A stretch of 64,000 bases of DNA from Ciona savignyi (Eukaryota > Chordata > Ascidiacea > Phlebobranchia > Cionidae). The position numbers and the translations under genes were made by a program. The stretch lies in assembly GCA_000149265.1 (NCBI GenBank), contig CH003206.1, positions 580,461-644,460 of the forward strand, given 5' to 3'. This document shows positions 23,301-34,800 of the stretch, piece by piece. Every line of letters begins with the position of its first letter. The stretch's first letter is position 1. The notes below the pieces were generated by a model. The model worked only from the letters and a program-made list of their open reading frames with translations. It was not told where the DNA came from and ran no database searches.

Positions 23301-26091
23301 CGTGACGCTCTGAGATTCTTGTGGTGGCCAGAAGGCGACCTGACCAAATCACCCGTTCCGCACCGCATGAAAGTGCACCTGTTTGGCGCCCGCTCGTCAC
23401 CGTGCTGCGCAACTTTCTGCCTGCGCGAAACTGCCAGAGAATTTGGCAAGTTTTTTCATCCACGAGTGGCCGAAGTTGTAAAGAATAACTTTTATGTGGA
23501 CGACTGCCTCGTAACCGCCGTTGATGATCAAGCCGGCATCCAACTGGTGAAGGATTTACGTAATCTACTTTCAATGGGTGGCTTTAAACTGACGAAGTGG
23601 CTATCCACTAGTGTCGCTGTGATGGAATCCGTTCCGGCCGATGATCGAGCAAAGGTGATTCAAGATATTCCGCTAGGAGGAGAAGTGCATGAACGTGTTC
23701 TGGGAATCAATTGGTGTGTCCAAGACGACGAGTTCAGATTCGACATCACTATCCCGACAAAACCGCTGACACGACGAGGTATGCTTTCCGTTACCAATTC
23801 ACTTTTCGATCCATTAGGCTTTGTTGCCCCCGTTGTATTGGAGGCCCGACTTATTTACAGAGATCTCTGCTTGATGAAAACCGACTGGGACGAGGAGATC
23901 ACTGGTACTGAGCTCGAGCGATGGAAAGCTTGGTGCAACAGCCTTAATGAACTGACCCGCATTAGAATTCCTCGGTGCTTCAAACCACAAGTCCGTCATC
24001 CGACCCCCGGAGTACAGCTCCATGTATTTGCAGACGCATCTACCGCCGCCCGTGGCTGTGTATGCTACCTTAGAACCACCTTGGATGACGACAGCACGAC
24101 TTGTTCTTTCGTCATGGGAAAGTCTCTTCTCTGCGATTCTGGTAAGCACACAATCCCCAGATTGGAGCTCGAAGCTGCACTGGACGCCGTAAAATTATCG
24201 CGAACCGTGAAAAGGGAACTCGGACTGGACGATTGCCCGTGTATCTACTGGACGGACTCGACGATTGTTCTACAAAGCCTTTTCTCTGACTGCAAGAACT
24301 TTCCGGTTTTCTCCCGAAACCGCCTCTCTCAAATCGAAGCATACACAAGCGTGCACGACTGGAGACATGTTCCTACGAAACTGAACCCAGCTGATCAAGC
24401 GTCACGTGGAACGACGGCAGGGACCATGATGAAGACAGGAACGTGGCATTCCGGCCCTAAGTTCCTACACCGTCCCGCTAAAGACTGGCCTACTACGTTT
24501 TTACGGCCACAACCAACGGAGCAAATCTACCGAAGTTTTGACCTGCCAAAGCCAGAATCCGTATTTCTGACAGCTACCAACTGCTCACCCACGGACAAAT
24601 TCATCCGTTATTTCTCGTCCCTGCATCGATTGAAGATAAGCACGTCCTGGATTCTCCGTTTTTGTGCATACCTGAAGAACAAGGTAAAGAAGGACACCGC
24701 AAAAATTCCGACATCGCCGATTGACGCCGAGGAGCTTCGATCTGCTGAGAGCGCCCTCGTGCGGTACGTACAACGTCGGGAGTTCCCCGATTGGATGCGC
24801 ATGCAATCGACCCGACGTCCGCCGTCTACGTCGCCGATCTACAAACTGAACCCTATTCTCAATAATGGCATTCTACGCGTTGGAGGTAGATTGGACAATG
24901 CACGTCTTGACTACAAAGCACGCCACCCTGCCATTATCCCCGATAACTGCCACCTTACTGACTTACTGATCGATCACTGCCACAGTGTTGATGCTGCACA
25001 CTCTGGTATGAATCACACTTTAAACATTTTATTTCAGCGCTACTGGGTGCAAAATGCTAGAGTTGCAACCCGACGTATCCTGTCCCGATGCCTACTGTGC
25101 CAGCGAAGAGCTGCAAGGCCCGAAAGACAGATCATGGCTGATCTCCCGCCGTCAAGACTGCAAATTGACGAACCACCGTTCACTCATACAGGAGTGGACT
25201 TCTTCGGCCCGCTACTGACCAAGTTAAGGAGAAGTGAAGTAAAACGGTATGGGTGTCTGTTTACATGTATGACTACTCGCGCCATCCATCTAGAAGTCGC
25301 TACGGACTTGTCTACCGACGCGTTTATAAATGCCCTGCGACGTTTTACGTCCCGACGAGGTCCCGTCACTCACCTGTATTCCGACAATGGCACTAACTTC
25401 GTCGGCTGCGAGCGGATACTTCGAGAATGTATAGAAGAATGTGAATCGCAATCAAGTTGGCGACTACCTGAGACAGAAAAATATAGTCTGGAAATTTAAC
25501 CCACCAGCTGCAAGCCACTTTTGGTGGGGCTTGGGAACGATTGATCCGTTCCGTGAAATTTATTTTGCAGGCATTATTGCAGGGTAAGCCGCTCGATGAT
25601 GACCTTCTACATACCCTGCTTGTTGAAGTGGAGGACATTGTCAATTCCAGACCGCTTACACAAGTGCCCCGCTGGAGATCGGAGAAGACCTGCCGCTGAC
25701 ACCGAATCACCTTCTGAAAATCAACCCTACAATTACTCCGCCACCGACAGTGACACGTAGTACAGATTGCTACGCCCGACGACGCTACCGAGTTGTCCAG
25801 TATCTCGCTGACGAGTTCTGGAAACGCTGGATCCAAGAGTACCCTCGATCAATAATCTCTCGACAGAAATGGCACGAGCAAAAGGACAATGTTGCTGAAG
25901 GAGATGTTGTGCTCCTTGTGGACAATTCCGCCCCTCGAGGACAATGGCCTCTAGGCCGCGTGAACAGCTTGTTTCATGACAAACATGGGATCGTTAGAAG
26001 CGTCGAAGTGAAGACTGCCGCTGGGCTAATGAAGCGGCCTATCGCAAAACTTTGCGTGATCGTGAGCGAGCGAGAGAGGAGCGCCCCATGA
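20320..26091 (+). other. Internal coding region of the BEL element (fossil)
   Basis: Parts in order: an acidic/basic coiled-coil gag start at about 20.3-21.0 kb; a gag body to 21.7 kb; CCHC-type knuckles at about 21.8-21.95 kb (FKCLKAGHSVREC); a retropepsin of the A17 type at about 22.1-22.4 kb (LLDSGANRTF); reverse transcriptase at about 23.0-23.6 kb (YVDDCL); RNase H at about 24.0-24.4 kb; integrase from about 24.9 kb with HHCC and DDE-type motifs (HTGVDFFGPL, YSDNGTNFVG); and a C-terminal chromatin/DNA-binding-like domain near 25.9 kb (GDVVLLVDN). No envelope gene was seen. Confidence 0.9.
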
Positions 26092-26240
26092 CCTGGCACG
26101 GCGTTACGCCTTATTGTATATATTGTGTATAGTTTTTTGGTTTTTTATTCTTCGTCAAAAATGTGCCTCGAATCTTTTCTTTGTGTAAAAAAATTGAAAC
26201 TGCTTTGATGACGCACTTTTCCATTTTTGGCGGGGGAGGA

Positions 26241-26792
26241 TGTAAGATATCTCGACCCATTAATGTTTTATTGATGTCTATGATAAATCATAAATTGCAT
26301 CACAACCAAATTACGTCACAATGGGAGTTTGTGTTACAATATCTATACCCGACCGCGTGTTAGAAAATGCTTCCTTTTTGATTTAGTCACCGTACAGTCT
26401 GCAGCACAGTAATTTTATCTGATACCGTGTATTTTCCGTTCCGGTTCTAAAGCCAAAGTTTGGTGAGTGTAATTGTTTACTATTTCATACGTACACCCGT
26501 CAATTATTGATTTTGGTCTCTTTATTTTTTAATTTACAGAAAACCGTATCATCCCCGTATCATCCCCGTATCATCCCCGTACCCCTGCGTATCATCCCCA
26601 CTGCGTAACATCTCCGTCCATATCGTCCCTGTATCACCCCCATATCGTCCCTGCCCCCTCCGTTCCGCATCTGTAACCGTTTGAACTCTGATCGCCAATT
26701 ATAATTCGAGGACACAAACTGTCTGTTCTTTTATTCGATACGAGTTATTTTCAAACCAAAGCAACCCCGTTACTCCACCCGCGGAAGTAACA
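26241..26792 (+). repeat. 3' LTR of the BEL element
   Basis: 552 bp, preceded by the purine tract GGCGGGGGAGGA and followed by the duplicated target ACACT. Confidence 0.93.
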
Positions 26793-26999
26793 ACACTATT
26801 CAAAGGCACAAAAAGAGGGGGTCACATAAAATGGTACATTTATTAAGATGTCACGTTGGATGATAACAAGTTTTATTGCATATACACAGATAGGTATACC
26901 TTGTGACGGTATAGTGTTCACCTACTTAAATGAATGTTTAAAATTTGAAGTCAAATCACATCAAAAGCCATTCAATTAAGCACCAAGCCTATAATATCC

Positions 27000-27175
27000 C
27001 TTAGATAGCACTAATACTTGTATAGTTTATTCATTTTTACCCAATTAATAAAAATGGCAAACGAATCAAATCAAGGCACAGGAACAGGAAAGGAGCAAAA
27101 CGAACAGTCGTTAAAACAATTTATTAAAAAAGGATACAATTTAATAAATATACCGGACGCGGCCGCCAAACCTAA
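27000..27175 (+). repeat. 5' part of a dispersed ORF-bearing repeat
   Basis: Holds an ATG at 27053 opening a frame MANESNQGTGTGKEQNEQSL that runs into the Harbinger insertion. The same unit, without the insertion, occurs on the minus strand at about 54870-55110. With the transposon removed, the frame would end 45 codons after its Met in a basic KPKRKKQ tail. Whether it is a small retroposed gene or only a repeat is unknown. Confidence 0.5.
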
Positions 27176-29545
27176 AGCGCTCCACACACATATAGCGTTT
27201 TGCGCAATCCTTCGCGTTTCTCGCGTCTCGTCATCCTTCTCGTCAAGCGTTGCGTTTAAGAGAGACGCGAGACCATGCACACACACTCGCGTTCATGATG
27301 ACGTATTGCGTCAAAACATTCCCACGTGGTTTTGTTTACTGGCCATTAGAAAGATTGTATTCACGAGTAGAAAACGAATTAAGCAAAATAAAATGTCCAA
27401 TCTCTTTACTTTATTGTCACATGTTTCTAGACATATAACCATTTTCATATAAAAACAACTTACTTGACATTTATTTTTATTGCAAAATATCAAACGAAGA
27501 AAGAGCAATACAGTGCTATGAAATTAAAAATTAACTATTACAGTTAGCTTGGAAAGGCAGTGTATATTCATGACTGAAGATATATAATAACACTGAAAAG
27601 TAACATATAAATAAAAATACTATATACAACTAGCTGCATGCTTTCCAGTTCATTGGTACCAAATAACAAATTTGCAATTACAATAATTGGTATGTTTAAT
27701 GTGAAAGTTTTTTAGAGTTAACTTTATCTGCATAATTGCAGCCATAGCTTCATCAGCTGTTGTCCCATTTAGACTAGGTAGTTTAGCAGCAGTAAATTTT
27801 CCGAAACTATCCTACATATCATCCTGCACCATGTATGTCTGAGCTGCACTTTTTATATATTCAGAATTTCTTTTCAGAATAAAAATGAGGTCTTTCTAGT
27901 AATAAAGTGAGTGGTTATTAGAGCTGTGGATATCTAAAATCTGAAAACCATTAATAAAAAAAATTAACCGGTAGTGGTCCACATAAATCTAAAAATTTTT
28001 AATTGGACATTGTTAGAGCATATACACTGATGTACAATGGTAAAAAAGTTGTTAACACACAAATTAGTTTTTGAATTATTTTATTGGTTGACTGACAACA
28101 AATCGGTTAACCGTTGCGGTACATGATTATAAAGTTATGTACAAAATGAAAACCGGCAAATTTAACTTAGAAATCCAGCTTTCTTTTTTTGTTCTGTGGT
28201 GCAGACTAAAGCGATTCAGCAGGCGAAGGGCAATCTATTGTTGACGTCATGGATAGTTCTGTTGGGGTGTTCAGTTCGGTGTATGTAGTAGCATCAGTTA
28301 AAACTGGGTTGATGTGCTTCAATAAAATAAACTCTGTAAAAAGGAAAGTGGAATTATAAGTTGCAAATGTGCTACGGCCTAGAGTATAAAAAAACTCTTA
28401 CCGCCACTTGACCCAGCGATTTAAAAACTTTCAATCGGTGAGTCGTGTTTCCCTGGATGTTGATGGTTGCTGTTGCTATTGAATGTTAAAAACAGTTCTG
28501 CAAACAACAAACAGTCTTAATGTTTCGGCAACAAACAATACATCAATGTATGCAGGTGTAGAATAAAAAGCATATCCATATCTTCTTTAGGGTGGGAATA
28601 TTACAATAAATGTGCCGACAGTCAGTTAACCAGAACTATCCCTGTGTTGTGTGCCTGTTAGTTACCACTTCACCAGTATACTTGTTAAACCTACTAAACT
28701 ACTGGTACCCGTCCTTGGTTCAAGCAATGTGCGCTAACTGCCTTGTCCAATGGAAACATGCTACATTTTATAAACAATACAAACATATACCGGTACTTAC
28801 AATCAGTGATGGAGGTGATCTTGCAAAAATTGCATATTTTCATCATGTTCCCATGTTGAACATGTTGCCACAACGAATTCGCTCACTTTCATACTTTGTT
28901 TTTTTCTCTCTTAAAAATCTATCCCTTAAACTTCTCCATCGTTTCATACATGCCTCTGCTGATAAATGTTCAACACCAAATTCAACAAACATTGTGTTTT
29001 AATTCACACATAACATAAAACCACATTAAACAATAAACTACCGGTATACCCTACCTAGTTCTCCTATTTGTCCATTTATGTTAGTCCAGATATTTTCTTT
29101 TCTCATCTTATTCTTATAATACTGATTCTTTAAATCATACAGATGTGGACTTGCTTGTACCAAATTAATTGACTCATTAAATTCTGTTTTGGACATTTTT
29201 GGATCTATGTCATACCAAAATTGTGTTAAACTTAGTTTAAATGATATTTAAAACCAACTAAACAAATAAATGTTATAATGCTGTACTTAAATAATCATTA
29301 TTTACTTATTCTCTGGTCTACCTTGATTTTTATTGAAATAATCAAGTTAAAACAGTGTCTCTTTCATTTTTCTGCCTATTGCGTCTTGCGCAAAAGTTAA
29401 AATATTTTTAACTCTGACGTTTGACGCTATTGAGCCACTTCTCTCGACTTGCGTTTGTCTGGCGCGAGTGTGTATGACCCAACGCAAGGAGTTTTACGGC
29501 AGACGCGAGGTTTTGACGCGAAACGCTATATGTGTGTGGAGCCCT
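27176..29545. mobile_element. Harbinger-like DNA transposon, 2.37 kb
   Basis: Terminal inverted repeats AGCGCTCCACACACATATAG (left) and AGGGCTCCACACACATATAG (right, reverse complement), about 30 bp long, flanked by 3-bp duplications TAA (27173-27175 and 29546-29548). TAA/TTA target choice is typical of PIF/Harbinger. It carries a MADF-type gene on the minus strand, as many Harbingers carry a Myb/SANT-like accessory gene. I did not find the DDE transposase, so it may be non-autonomous. Confidence 0.75.
28820..29196 (-). CDS. MADF-type DNA-binding accessory protein of the transposon
   Basis: The first exon at 29055-29196 starts with ATG and gives SINLVQASPHLYDLKNQYYK, then IWTNINGQIGELG, with donor GTAGGG. 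A second exon starts near 28965 (or a few bases off) and continues AEACMKRWRSLRDRFLREKK. The residues L-V-x5-LYD...YKNK...W..I...LG and C..RW..LRDRF.RE are the MADF pattern. The second exon ends at a stop near 28820 and holds no obvious further domain, so the gene is short or decayed. In Harbinger elements such a protein binds the ends and helps nuclear import of the transposase. Confidence 0.6.
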
Positions 29546-29548
29546 TAA

Positions 29549-29665
29549 GCGAAAAAAACAATAATGTGCAAACAAAATTTAATTAAGACCAAACGATATA
29601 GAGCCTATAGTTAAAAAATCGCTTTAAAATAGTGCGCGGTAAAGCGCGACTAGTACTATACAATA
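29549..29665 (+). repeat. 3' part of the dispersed ORF-bearing repeat
   Basis: Continues the unit at 27000-27175 after the transposon (CAATAATGTGCAAAC, later GGTAAAGCGCGACTAGTA). The matching order is seen in the uninterrupted copy near 54.9 kb. Confidence 0.55.
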
Positions 29666-29777
29666 CTAAAACCAGATAATAGCTAAATATTATTTATATC
29701 GGAGTCTGCTAGAGCTTTTCTATTTTCCAATATCTTACACGATATTTACGCCGACCTGACTTATAAGGAAAAATCCG

Positions 29778-30075
29778 ACAGTTCAGCTCAGTAGGTAAGG
29801 GCGTCGCTTTTCAGCCGTTGGGTTGCAGATTTAAAACTGGTCGCTAGCTGGTCGGTTGTAGCCTTGAGCATGGCTCTTAACGTACATTGCCTAAAATCCA
29901 GCGGATTGATGAGTTCTACTAAATTATAGGACGTTTGAATCAAAACAACACACTGCAATAGCTCCGGTAACACAACATTGGGCGCGAGGTGGTCTGACGA
30001 TTGACCGTGTGATTACCCCTTGGTTTTCCCATTCTCGGGGATAAACATAAATATCCTATCTTATACCCCATTCTA
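29778..30075 (+). repeat. SINE-2 copy, near full length
   Basis: Sense orientation: head region, TTAACGTACATTGCCT block, GTGGTCTGACGATTGACC, and the GGGGATAAACATAAATATCC tail. Confidence 0.8.
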
Positions 30076-30640
30076 TCCTAAAATTATTTTCACATTTATG
30101 TGAAGTTGTAACCTCAAAATTTACCGTCTCCGCTCCGCCAAGCATCGTAAACCACTGCGGATTTACGTTAAAATTATAAAAGAACTGGACGAGGGATTTT
30201 TAACATAAACATTAATCACCAGATTATTATTAAATGAATCTGATTATGCAAATATTTGTTTCTTGCTGACAAAAATTACATTTTTTAAATATGTATACTC
30301 TTCCAATGCTAAGGAAACTTATATTGATTTTGCTCAATTGTCTTTTTATTTTTAATCATTAACATAATTGAATGTTAATAAGCCACAGGGTTAGAGCGAT
30401 GATAAAAGCAGTTATTATACAATAAACCCAAATGCACAAACACTTACAAGATATATATATATAAGCGGGTTACCGAAATCAAAATTTGTTAAATTGGCCT
30501 AAATATTATTTTGTTAAATTGGCCCAAATATTATTTCAATCATTGTAAATAAATATTCAGAATTTTATCCACGAAATATGCTATTTGCATTGATTTATAT
30601 TTCACGGTTTAACATTATATGAGCTAATTGATGATAAATG
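30076..30640. other. 3' flank of FREP A
   Basis: AT-rich; its right half (about 30230-30600) is a diverged copy of the 3' flank of FREP C at 42700-43080. The phrase TTTTAATCATTAACATAATT is shared, so the gene duplications included at least 400 bp downstream. Confidence 0.6.
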
Positions 30641-31852
30641 TTATATCGGTCTGAGTTTCATCTCAATGAATTTCAATGAATATTTGTAGTTGTGAAATGT
30701 AAACCAGCTAGAAGCTTGGTAACTTGTGGTCTGACAGTTCAGGTACAACCCGTTCAGATTGGCTTTGTAACAATGGCCATACCACCAAGCTCCACGATTT
30801 GATTCAGCACAATTACCCCCACCATAGGAATCGTTATCCACGTCCTTGGTTGTAAAGGGGCGCCCGTTGTGATAGGCAAGCGCATCTCCTACAACACAAA
30901 TTTGAATATGACTCATCAAACAATTTAAACAGGTTTTTACCTGCATTTCCAGAGTATCCTGATACTGTCAAGGTATAACTTTGTTCCACGGAGCCAATAG
31001 AAAAGGAGCTAAACAAAAGAGATTTAAAATAATGATTAGTACACACTAAATTGTAATTGATATTTGACAAAAACTTACCTAAACTTTGCAAACTTTCTTA
31101 TGTTTGCACAATCTTCCAATTCGACTCTAAGTTCATAACCTCCCATTCTGGTTAGAGCATGTAGATTTTCTAGACCTAATATGTCAGAACATGTGAGTAA
31201 ATGTTTTCTTTTACCAAAAAACACAATATTTAACATCCCACCTAACCAAAATTCGTTATTAAGGTTCCCAAACATCTCTTGATATTCAGCCCAATTTCGA
31301 TAGAAGTTTATTGAGCCGTCTATGCGTCGCTGAAATACCTTCAACATATGTTCATTAATAATGACTACAATCACAAACAGCCAATTAATATCCACTGACC
31401 ATCCAACCGCCGTTGTCAGTGGTTTGATCACAGTAAACTTCCAAAGTTTGGTGATTTCTTGGATTGTATATTCTGTATATTCCACTTTCGTTGTGGCCAA
31501 ACCGCAAAGCTTCTTTGCAGCTTTTTGGTGTTCCTTAATGGTATAATATAATTCATATTAATAATACATATAATATAATATTTATTAATAAAACAAATAA
31601 TATAATACACATTAATAAATCAAGGAGTACTACAAATTTACCAATTATTTCAACGGTTCTTTCCAATCTTCTAACTTTCTCGCTTAGTAGATTGTAGGCC
31701 GATCTACAAGACGGGTCACATGAGCCATGATCGCCCTTCGCGCCCTTGGGTCCTTGAGTGACCCCGTAAGGGGAACTCTGACCACAAACCTCAGAGCCGA
31801 TGAAAAGACACATGTACAAAAATGCACAGATTTCAACATATTGTTTTGACAT
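30641..31852 (-). CDS. FREP A: collagen-fibrinogen (ficolin-like) lectin
   Basis: Secreted lectin-like protein, probably for extracellular recognition. Exons in order: 31642-31852, 31400-31533, 31242-31338, 31079-31175, 30941-31008 and 30641-30888; all phases join to 284 aa. Layout: signal peptide (CAFLYMCLFIGSEVCGQ), a very short collagen tract of three triplets (GPKGAKGDHG), a neck with CDPSCRSAYNLL and heptad-like leucines, then a fibrinogen C-terminal domain (GIYRIYNPRN, EVYCDQTTDNGGWM, GGGNCAESNRGAWWYGHCYK). The collagen tract is shorter than in FREP B (nine) and C (seven). A TATA box lies at 32087-32092. The exon lengths 134-97-97-68-248 are identical to those of FREP B and C. Ligand unknown. 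Confidence 0.88.
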
Positions 31853-32086
31853 TTTCAACAGGTAACTATGTTGGAAAATATTACTAAAAGTTTGGTTAAA
31901 TTGGGACAAGCTTTTTAGGATAGTTATTTCTAAATATTATCCCTGCTTTCTAAGTCTAATCTAATTCTTTCAAATATAAGTACCGAAAATAAGCTTGATG
32001 TTAACCGCCAGCTGGTCTAGCCTTTGCTGATGCCTTTCTCAACTTCTATTGCTACGACTGAAGTAATTAAGCAATGTGCACTAGTA

Positions 32087-32092
32087 TTTATA
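32087..32092 (-). promoter_or_regulatory. TATA box of FREP A
   Basis: TATAAA on the minus strand about 235 bases before the ATG. It lies inside a 5' flank conserved, inverted, upstream of FREP B. Confidence 0.6.
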
Positions 32093-32214
32093 GTGGCGTT
32101 ATCACAAGTACTATTTAGAAGAAAGGTCTCTCAAATAGTGACGTTATATGTTGTTTAGCATTTGAAAACTTGTGGGTACCTACCGCCATACCGTATTAGG
32201 TGAGTTCAATTATA

Positions 32215-33654
32215 ATTCAATTTTAGACTGGCGCTTAATTAATATTTAAAAAAGCTTAGTTTCAAAATTTCTTGTTACATAAGTTTTGTCCTTGTGGTAA
32301 GCGTTCGTGCCGGCCAACGTAGCAACACTGATAAGTCAACAGTTTAGCAAATACAGATAATGATCAAAACACTGTACTATTGTCCATTTAATGTGGAAAA
32401 ATTAATATATTTTGCAACTAGCTTAAACAAAGGTCGAACGTCATAAGAAGTGAACATGAATTCAACACAACAAAATTTTTTTCCAAGAATTTAGAGATTT
32501 CCCGACCGAATTGCGTGAGAAGAAAGGTAACCGAATGAAGGTGAATAAGTTTTTAAGAACAAGGCTGCTACGGAGAGATTGTTTATTAAACTTACACCGA
32601 CCTATCAGTACCAGTCACTGCCAGAGCCTATTTGTGGTGGCTTGGTGATGTAGATATTTTGGGCTAACAAATAAACGGTTGAAAGTTATTTTTACAATAA
32701 ATAAGTTACAAGATTTTTTCCAAGAATTGAGAAATTTCCCGACCGAATTGCGTGAGAATAAAGGTAACCGCGAAAAAGTGGTTCATTGTAGAAGTTAGAA
32801 GAACACAGGACTGACTGTTACGGAGAGCTTTTTAAACTTTCATCGACCTATTAATAACACTAACTGGCGGAGCCTATATTGGTTGCCTGATGATGCAGAT
32901 ATGTTGGGATAACAGATAAACAGCTAAACGTTACATTTTACAAATATTGTAAAAACAATTTTAATTAAATTAGATGAACCTAAGATCAATGTCATACATA
33001 TATCGATATACAAAAATGAATGACTAATTTAAAATGAAAACCTAAGGCGCTTTAAAATTATGTATATTTAATTGTCAACTAATCGCTTTAAGTTAATGCC
33101 ATAATTATACAGAAATACTTTGCGTGTCAAGGCGTTCCTACTTTAGGTAAAGAATTCTTACATTCGGCAGACAACGAAGTGGCGAATGGCAACGAGTGAT
33201 AAAATATGTCACTGAATTTGCTAGACAATGGGCTGTGCCTCTACTGTCTTATTTTTTATTTATGGATATAAGTTTGTGTTTTAAAATCCTGGTCTCAAAA
33301 GTGTGGCTTGTGACTGTCAGGGCATGAAATATATTTTTTACGTTTGTGAAGTTATTCCACGCTCCGAAATTGTTTGTAAAGACAAGCACTTTAAGATTTT
33401 ACTTTCTTGTTACCTATCTAAATAATTTATCTTTTATAAATGACCAGTAATTTAATACAAAAAGATGTAGGGAACTAAATAGTCAGGAACCGATGTAATG
33501 ATGGCATTTATGTTCACATTTTAAAGCTAGATACAGCAGTGGATAAAATACAGTTTATTTCGCAAGTAAATTATGCACTTTTCTATATAATTCCAGAATA
33601 TTTAGTAGAAAACACATTGTTGGTATGGATACAACCTGTGTAGTGATCATACGT
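32215..33654. other. Intergenic with a tandem duplication
   Basis: No exon supported. The one clear structure is the pair of about 237-bp units at 32474-32945. Confidence 0.4.
32474..32945. repeat. Two tandem units of about 237 bp
   Basis: TTTCCCGACCGAATTGCGTG and later CGGAGAG and ATCGACCTAT-type blocks recur in the same order, offset by about 237 bases. The units are clearly diverged. No product recognised. Confidence 0.75.
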
Positions 33655-33754
33655 TTAGCGATTTGCATACTTGAAGAGCGATATGCCTCCAGGCGTGAAT
33701 TCCCAAACATTCGGTGACGCCGGTTCGCTCATTACGTGCATTTGTTCATGAACT
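33655..33754 (-). CDS. Possible terminal exon, unrecognised
   Basis: Minus-strand acceptor TTTCAG, then 33 codons ending in TAA: VHEQMHVMSEPASPNVWEFT, then PGGISLFKYANR. A minus-strand AATAAA follows at 33554-33559. The composition looks coding, but it is one short exon with no upstream partner found. Confidence 0.3.
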
Positions 33755-34292
33755 CTGAAATTGACATGGTTTCGACGATATTATTGGAATGCAAAGGTTT
33801 CCAAAACGTGTTTACTTTACATTTCCTGTGATTCAATTTAAGGATCATGCTTACAACTTTGCAGAAAGTATTTCAAAGTCGAAAAGCAAAGTTTTTTGCC
33901 TGATTTAAGTATAAGTGGCATTAAAACACTCTATTCAGGCAACGTCCACAAAGTGAAATAATCTGTTCCAGAAGTTTGATTGTACGTATTATAAAGTATA
34001 TTACCAACTGTCCAGCGATTCCTTCTAAGCCATTTTCTGTTTGAAAACTGGTACAAAACTATACATATAACTATATCTACATTGGCAGAGTTACGGAGGT
34101 GTACGTACTTTTTTTTAAAATTGTTTTTTTATTAGACGGAATAAAGAGACGAAATTAATATATTTTTAATATATTAGTTGGTTATACAAAACTAATAACC
34201 ATGAGATTTTACGAAAATTGTATACCCAAAATTAAGCAATTACATTGTTATTCAGGTTTTATATTTTATGAAATTAAAACATAACATAACAG

Positions 34293-34537
34293 TTACTTCG
34301 GCCTTAATTTTATCTCAATAAACTTTAATGAATATTTTGTGCCGCGAAATGTTGCCCAACTTGCAGCTTGGTCAGTTGTAGTTTGGCAGTTGAGGTACGC
34401 CCTGTTCAGATTGGTATGGTAACATGCAACATACCACCAAGCTCCATGTTCGATCACAGCGCAATTACTGCGATGTGAATCGTTGGCAATGTCCTTGGTT
34501 GTAAAGTTACGACCATTGTGTTGGTAAAGCAAATCTA
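34293..34537 (-). pseudogene. FREP D: orphan last exon
   Basis: A 245-base match to the 248-base last exon of the FREP genes with acceptor (TTGTAG), open frame and stop kept (NGRNFTTKDIANDS, HGAWWYVACYHTNLNRAYLN). No sign of exons 1-5 upstream; a SINE-2 occupies 34595-34800. Differences from the family: one codon lost in the GGGN stretch, and G to V at WWYG. Most likely a relic of a former gene copy. Confidence 0.75.
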
Positions 34538-34594
34538 CTACAATACAAATTTTGTAACTTACCGACTAGGTGCGTACTCCTATTAGACAATCGT

Positions 34595-34800
34595 CAGTAA
34601 ATTGGGCAATCGTCGGTTCACCTCTCTCCCACCGTCGAGTTACCAGAGATATTGCAGTGGGTTGCATGTGTATGATTCACACGTTCCTTTAACTTAGTAG
34701 AACCCATTATTCTGCTGGGTTTAGGGAACGTACGTTAAGTGCCTGGCCCAAGGCCACAACCGACTAGCTAGCGACCAGTTTTGAATCTGAGCTAATCTGT
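34595..34800 (-). repeat. SINE-2 copy
   Basis: Contains ACCCATTATTCTGCTGGGTT, AGTGCCTGGCCCAAGG and CTAGCTAGCGACCAG. Confidence 0.75.

Larger units (their letters stand above)
19714..26792 (+). mobile_element. BEL/Pao LTR retrotransposon
   Basis: 7.1-kb element with two 552-bp LTRs that begin TGTAAGATA and end GAAGTAACA, flanked by a 5-bp duplication ACACT. A purine-rich tract lies directly before the 3' LTR. The internal region carries, in the order typical of BEL/Pao, gag with zinc knuckles, aspartic protease, reverse transcriptase, RNase H and integrase. It looks nearly whole but is interrupted by a few breaks. The LTRs look identical by eye, so the insertion is recent. It sits about 400 bp downstream of the CART-like stop codon. 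Confidence 0.93.

Noticed and set aside
28610-29002. 130-codon plus-strand frame inside the Harbinger
   Set aside because: The minus strand of the same stretch encodes the MADF-type exon; the plus frame has no recognisable feature.
31361-31546. Plus-strand frames across the FREP A exons
   Set aside because: They are antisense to well-supported exons.
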